DNA from: Variovorax sp. WDL1
GTDB taxonomy: Bacteria; Pseudomonadota; Gammaproteobacteria; Burkholderiales; Burkholderiaceae_C
Reading direction: 5' to 3'
Length of the DNA: 46,363 nucleotides
Assembly: GCF_001541225.1 (NCBI RefSeq)
Contig: NZ_LMTS01000077.1
Coordinates: 101,108 to 147,470, forward strand
The notes under the pieces: generated by a model
Databases searched by the model: none
What the model saw: only the letters and a program-made list of their open reading frames with translations
Told to the model about the DNA's origin: nothing
Shown: positions 42,738 to 46,363 of the stretch, one piece after another
Layout of the letters: every line of letters starts with the position of its first letter
How positions within the stretch are numbered: the first letter of the stretch is position 1
Made by a program: the position numbers and the translations under genes

Positions 42738-43408
42738 GCCGAGGGGTCTCCGGAGCCGAGCGCATAGCCGATGCCCCGGACGGTGCGGACGATCAGGGGG
42801 TCGATCTTGCGCCTCAGGCGATGGATGTGCACCTCCAGGGTGTTGCTCTCCGGCTCGCCGCCACTCCAGTCGTAGAGCTTCTCCTGCAGGTAGGCCCTGG
42901 ACAACACACGCTGCGAATCCGCCAGCAGCGCCTCCAGCAACGCCATCTCGCGCCCCGTCAGGTCCACTTGCTGTCCCTTCCAGCGCACCACCTTGGCGGC
43001 GGGGTCGTATTCGAGCGCGCCGTGCTGCCACACCGATTGCGCCTGGCCCGACGAACGGCGCACCAAGGCGCGAAGCCGCGCCGCGAGCTCGTCGATCGTG
43101 ATCGGCTTGATCAGGTAGTCGTCCGCCCCTGCGTCGAGGCCGGCGATGCGCTGCTCCACGGCATCGCGGGCCGTGAGGATCAGCATGGGCAGCTTGAGGC
43201 CGCGTCCGCGCCAGCGGGATAGCCATTGCATGCCGTCGCCGCCCGGCAGCCCCAGATCCAGCACCACCGCATCGTAGGGCGCGGTCGAGAGGGCGGCGTC
43301 TGCGAGAACCCCATCGCCGAACCAATCGACAGCATGACCGAGCTGGCGCAAGCCCGTCGCGACGGCGTCGCCCAGCAAGGTGTCGTCCTCCACGATCAGG
43401 ATGCGCAT
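42734..43408 (-). CDS. OmpR-family response regulator (QseB-like)
   Basis: A 224-residue regulator with a receiver domain (ILIVEDD, phosphoacceptor Asp in VVLDLGLPGGDG, Lys in YLIKP) and a C-terminal winged helix (LTGREMALLEALLAD, NTLEVHIHRLRRKI, VRGIGYAL). ATG 43408 is preferred over a TTG at 43423. It is first in the operon and is followed by its kinase with an ATGA overlap. No operator can be assigned, since I do not see a clear direct repeat in the 120-base upstream gap. Confidence 0.88.
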   Translation of the reverse strand: MRILIVEDDTLLGDAVATGLRQLGHAVDWFGDGVLADAALSTAPYDAVVLDLGLPGGDGMQWLSRWRGRGLKLPMLILTARDAVEQRIAGLDAGADDYLIKPITIDELAARLRALVRRSSGQAQSVWQHGALEYDPAAKVVRWKGQQVDLTGREMALLEALLADSQRVLSRAYLQEKLYDWSGGEPESNTLEVHIHRLRRKIDPLIVRTVRGIGYALGSGDPSA

Positions 43409-43528
43409 GAGGGGGTCTCGCAATCGTCCATTCCGGCGCGGTCGATTATGCAGAGCAATGCAGGCCTGTGCGGCGCCCGGCTCGCCACCCGCTCACGTGC
43501 GCCGGAGACCGGTCCCGGTGTCAAGAAC

Positions 43529-44353
43529 TCAATGGGCGATCAGCACCGGCACTGTCATATGGGCGAGGACCTCCCGCGTGACGCCGCCCAGCACCCTCTC
43601 GCGCAGACGCGAGTGCCCGTATCCCCCCATCACGACCAGATCGGCACCGAGGTCGGAGACGCGCGAAAGCAGTGCGTCCGAGATGTCGATCTCCGTGACG
43701 TGCTGCTCCACCTTCGCCTGCACGCCATGACGCTGCAGCCAGCGCGTCATTTCCGGGATCAACAGTGCCTCCTCCTGAGGCGTGCGTCGGAACGAAGCCA
43801 GGGTGACCCGGCGCGAATGGGCCAGCAGCGGCAAGGCCTCGCGCATCGCCACTGCGGCGGCGCGCGACCCGTCCCATGCCAGGAGGACATCCTGTCCCAC
43901 CTCCTTGAAGTTGCCGGCGTAGGGCACCACGAGCACCGGCCGGCCGACATCGAGCACCACTTGGGCCACGAGTCCGCGCACCGGCACGTCCGAGTCGCTC
44001 GCGTGGTCCTCCTGCCCCACGACGACAAGGTCGCTCGAGCGGCCTTGAGAAACGAGCGAGTCGATGGTCGTGCCGTCGGTTTCACGGACCTCGTGCGAGG
44101 TCGCCCCCAGCCTGGCCCTGAAGTCCTCGCCGATCGCCTGCGCGCGTTGCCGCAGGTACCGGGCGGACTCCGCAATGTAGTCGGTCATCCCCGTGGCAAT
44201 CGCGTCTGCCGGAACCGTGCCCTCCAGCAAGCCGCTGGGCAGCAGCCCGATGAGATGGGCGCCCTGCGTCCTTGCGATGCCGTGAGCGAGATCGATGCGG
44301 GCGCTGCACCTGTCCGCATGGTCCAGGTGAACGAGGATGGTCTTGATGTTCAT
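43529..44353 (-). CDS. Tandem universal stress protein
   Basis: A 274-residue protein made of two Usp domains. The first (residues 1-145) has a degenerate nucleotide site; the second ends with MGGYGHSRLRERVLGGVTRE, which fits the ATP-binding signature. ATG 44353 follows GAAGAGGG. A perfect FNR box lies about 80 bases upstream. Double-Usp proteins in the FNR/Anr regulon are known from pseudomonads and others and help survival under anoxia. The open frame runs back to 44479, through the FNR box, which rules out the longer start. Confidence 0.87.
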   Translation of the reverse strand: MNIKTILVHLDHADRCSARIDLAHGIARTQGAHLIGLLPSGLLEGTVPADAIATGMTDYIAESARYLRQRAQAIGEDFRARLGATSHEVRETDGTTIDSLVSQGRSSDLVVVGQEDHASDSDVPVRGLVAQVVLDVGRPVLVVPYAGNFKEVGQDVLLAWDGSRAAAVAMREALPLLAHSRRVTLASFRRTPQEEALLIPEMTRWLQRHGVQAKVEQHVTEIDISDALLSRVSDLGADLVVMGGYGHSRLRERVLGGVTREVLAHMTVPVLIAH

Positions 44354-44431
44354 GGCTCGGGCCCTCTTCAATGTGTGCGTCGGCAAGATGGTGCGATGCA
44401 TCGATCTTCGCGGCGAGAGCACCTGGCGGCC

Positions 44432-44445
44432 TTGATGTTCATCAA
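44432..44445 (-). promoter_or_regulatory. Perfect FNR box before the tandem usp
   Basis: TTGATGTTCATCAA is a full match. The expected -10 position carries a weak GAAGAT (44409-44404 on the minus strand), with start near 44397 and a 44-base leader to ATG 44353. Confidence 0.75.
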
Positions 44446-44495
44446 TGCCGAGGGCCGCAACGGAGTGGGAACGCCGCATTGGACGCCCCGTTTCT

Positions 44496-44518
44496 GCCGA
44501 AGCTGCGCCAACTTCGGC
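44496..44518 (-). terminator. Hairpin directly after the glucan phosphorylase stop
   Basis: GCCGAAG and CTTCGGC form a 7-bp stem around a 9-base loop, directly after the stop codon at 44519-44521. It separates that gene from the FNR-controlled usp. No T-run follows. Confidence 0.5.
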
Positions 44519-46219
44519 TCAGCGCAGGTAAGTCTCTGCGGCGTAGCGGCGCAACATCCGGTGGCTGTTGAAGTATGAAGCGTTGAGCGAGATGGCGCCT
44601 TTCATCACCTTTGTCCATCCAGCGGGATCGTTGTAGAAGAGCGGAAGCACCACGTTGTCGAGTTGACCAAAAAGAGAACCCGCGTCGCCAGCGGCGTCGT
44701 CCTGGTTGCCGTCGCGACCGATGGCCCATCCCGTCACCCCTTCGATCCATCCTTCGAGCCACCAGCCGTCCAGTACGCTCAGATTGGGCACGCCGTTCAG
44801 GGCTGCCTTCATGCCGCTGGTTCCGGAGGCTTCGAGCGGGCGCTGCGGTGTGTTCAGCCAGACATCCACGCCGGATACGAGCAAACGCGCGATGCGCACG
44901 TCGTAGTCGGGCAGAAACACCACCGGGACAGCGCCCTTCAGCTGGCGCGCGTACTCGTGCAGGCGCTCCACCAGCAGCTTCCCGCCGCTGTCGCGCGGAT
45001 GCGCCTTGCCTGCAAGCACGATCTGGAAGGGATTGCGCCGGGCGATCTCGCGCAGGCGGCCGAGGTCCGAGAAGAGCAGGTCCGGTCGCTTGTAGGGCGT
45101 CATTCGCCGGCCGAAGCCGATGGTGGCCACCGCGGCATCGGGTGCGTGCCCGCCCAGCCTGACGATCTCCTCGGCAAGTGCGGCCTTGGCATCGGCGTGG
45201 GCCTTGCGAATCTCCTCGTCGGCGATGCCGCTCGCACGCATCAGGAGCTCTGGTTCATGGCACCAGTGCGGGATGCATCTGTCGTAGAGCCGCCGGAAGC
45301 TGTCGCTGGCCCATGTCCACGGATGCACGCCGTTTGTGATGGCACGGATCTCATAGCCCGGGAACATCTGGCGGGAGACCTCCGCGTGCCGCCGGGCGAC
45401 GCCGTTGACATGCTCGCTCAGGTTCAAGGCCAATCTCGTCATATTGAGCCGGTCCTCGCCCGCGAGCGCCCTCAGCTGGGCACCATCGGCGAAGTCGCCG
45501 AGCAAGGGCTGGGCGAGTGCATATGGAAATTGGTCGTGGCCGGCCTCCACGGGGGTATGAGTGGTGAACACGCAGCGGCTGCGCACGGCCGCAGTGTCGT
45601 AACGCAAGGCGCCGGCCCCTGCTTCCTGGACCGTATGAGCATGACGCCGCAGGAGCTCCAGCGTGAGGAAGGCGGCGTGCCCCTCATTGAGGTGGTACTT
45701 GAGCACCTTCACGCCGAGAGCGGCGAGCATGCGCGCCCCGCCGATGCCGAGCACGATCTCCTGCTTCACGCGATACGCATCGTCGCCTCCGTAGAGATGG
45801 TGCGTGATCTCGCGGTCCTCAGCGCTGTTGTCGGGCAGATCGGTATCGAGCAGGATGACGGGGATGACACCGCCGCAATGGCCCTCCACCCGGTGCAGCC
45901 AGGCGCCGATCCAGACGTCATGGCCGCCGATCGACACCGCCACTCTGGCCGGCAAGGATCGGCACCACTTCTCCGGCTGCCAGGCCTCGGGGTTTTCGAC
46001 CTGGGCTCCTTCGATGATCTCCTGGCGGAAATAGCCGGCCCGGCTGACCAGGGTGACGCCGACCATCGGGAGATCGAGGTCCGCCGCGCTGCGCATCGTA
46101 TCTCCCGCCAGAACGCCCAGACCGCCGCTGTAGGTCGGCATGTTTTCATTCAGCGCGAACTCCATCGAGAAGTACGCGATGCGGGGCTCCTGGAGGAAGC
46201 CCTCGAACTCGACCGTCAT
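44519..46219 (-). CDS. glgP: Alpha-glucan (glycogen/maltodextrin) phosphorylase, short form
   Basis: Releases glucose-1-phosphate from alpha-1,4-glucans with pyridoxal phosphate. The 566-residue short form is typical of the AgpA-like bacterial type, which lacks the N-terminal regulatory part of the 800-residue enzymes. Key segments: YFSMEFALNENMPTYSGGLGVLAGD at the N-terminus, LNEGHAAFLTLELL, TTHTPVEAGHD, FGRRMTPYKRPDLL and the PLP-Lys region EASGTSGMKAALNG. ATG 46219 follows CAGGAGACG. It may be co-transcribed with the gene ending 46 bases upstream. Glycogen use as a reserve under anoxia would fit the locus. Confidence 0.92.
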   Translation of the reverse strand: MTVEFEGFLQEPRIAYFSMEFALNENMPTYSGGLGVLAGDTMRSAADLDLPMVGVTLVSRAGYFRQEIIEGAQVENPEAWQPEKWCRSLPARVAVSIGGHDVWIGAWLHRVEGHCGGVIPVILLDTDLPDNSAEDREITHHLYGGDDAYRVKQEIVLGIGGARMLAALGVKVLKYHLNEGHAAFLTLELLRRHAHTVQEAGAGALRYDTAAVRSRCVFTTHTPVEAGHDQFPYALAQPLLGDFADGAQLRALAGEDRLNMTRLALNLSEHVNGVARRHAEVSRQMFPGYEIRAITNGVHPWTWASDSFRRLYDRCIPHWCHEPELLMRASGIADEEIRKAHADAKAALAEEIVRLGGHAPDAAVATIGFGRRMTPYKRPDLLFSDLGRLREIARRNPFQIVLAGKAHPRDSGGKLLVERLHEYARQLKGAVPVVFLPDYDVRIARLLVSGVDVWLNTPQRPLEASGTSGMKAALNGVPNLSVLDGWWLEGWIEGVTGWAIGRDGNQDDAAGDAGSLFGQLDNVVLPLFYNDPAGWTKVMKGAISLNASYFNSHRMLRRYAAETYLR

Positions 46220-46265
46220 ATGCGTCTCCTGGATCCGGCGGGCTGCCCATGGGAGCAGTCTGCGC

Positions 46266-46363
46266 TCAGGCAGCGTGAACTTCCAGTTCCTCTCCGGTGG
46301 AGAAAATGAACTTGCCGGGAGCCCGGATCGGATCGGTGGAGACCACGATCGTGTCCTTCGGCC
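46266..46363 (-). CDS. 3' end of an unidentified gene
   Basis: An open frame enters from the window edge and ends at a TGA at 46268-46266. The last 31 codons give a C-terminus ending KFIFSTGEELEVHAA. This is too short to name. The frame is the only one of the three on this strand that ends in this region, it has a coding-like composition, and glgP follows with a good ribosome site. A gene of glycogen metabolism is possible from context only. Confidence 0.45.
   Translation of the reverse strand, partial: PKDTIVVSTDPIRAPGKFIFSTGEELEVHAA

Noticed and set aside
43508..43519. ACCGG-TC-CCGGT as terminator after the tandem usp
   Set aside because: The loop would be only two bases and the stem five, too tight to support a terminator call.
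44453..45162. Plus-strand frames opposite glucan phosphorylase, downstream of the FNR box at 44432
   Set aside because: The box could in principle fire rightward, but frames there are Arg-rich shadows of the phosphorylase gene with no ribosome site.

Overview
The window reads as chromosomal DNA of a facultatively anaerobic, respiratory betaproteobacterium. High GC, protein similarity throughout and a GC-rich short repeat of the kind I associate with Comamonadaceae (Variovorax, Acidovorax and relatives) point to that family; the genus cannot be told from the sequence. Genes are packed tightly, with many 4-base stop/start overlaps and no gap above about 260 bases. I see no rRNA, tRNA, CRISPR array, transposase or prophage.

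Layout. (1) 1-2510: a hemerythrin-like protein, a nitronate monooxygenase-type flavoprotein and a small protein of unknown role. (2) 2517-14002, minus strand: a nitrate respiration operon in the order narK1, narK2, narG, narH, narJ, narI, parvulin-type prolyl isomerase, beta carbonic anhydrase. (3) 14166-16776, minus: the nitrate sensor pair narX-narL. (4) 16913-20485, plus: universal stress protein, adenosylcobalamin-dependent (class II) ribonucleotide reductase, nitroreductase. (5) 20741-23878, plus: the NO-sensing repressor nsrR, a MIP18-type Fe-S assembly factor and two membrane proteins, the second being NnrS. A hemerythrin with altered metal ligands lies opposite at 23968-24444. (6) 24637-33281, plus: an acetate uptake and sensing locus: DUF485 protein, ActP symporter, DUF294 nucleotidyltransferase, small membrane protein, symporter-histidine kinase fusion, receiver-only response regulator, and a membrane pseudokinase fused to a DEDDh exonuclease. 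(7) 33372-36919: a three-gene MacAB-like ABC exporter and a Met/His-rich lipoprotein. (8) 37026-41350: a five-gene operon (thermostable-hemolysin family, AMP-ligase-like, heme-oxygenase-like diiron protein, SDR, TPR protein) that looks like an uncharacterised small-molecule pathway. (9) 41355-46363, minus: a QseBC-like two-component system, a double universal stress protein, alpha-glucan phosphorylase, and the 3' end of another gene.

The common theme is life without oxygen on nitrate. Four perfect FNR/Anr-type boxes (TTGAT-N4-ATCAA), two with one mismatch and two weaker ones lie at sensible distances before nitronate monooxygenase, narXL/usp (shared, bidirectional), nsrR, the exporter, the lipoprotein, the double usp and possibly the hemerythrin and narK. 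nsrR also carries an NsrR-like palindrome over its predicted start site. The window can therefore be read as an FNR regulon: nitrate uptake and reduction, nitrate sensing, NO defence, O2-independent dNTP synthesis and stress proteins. The points most worth follow-up are the pseudokinase-exonuclease plus nucleotidyltransferase in the acetate locus, the five-gene operon of unknown product, the hemerythrin that has lost one iron site, and in-frame insertions in NarG and carbonic anhydrase.
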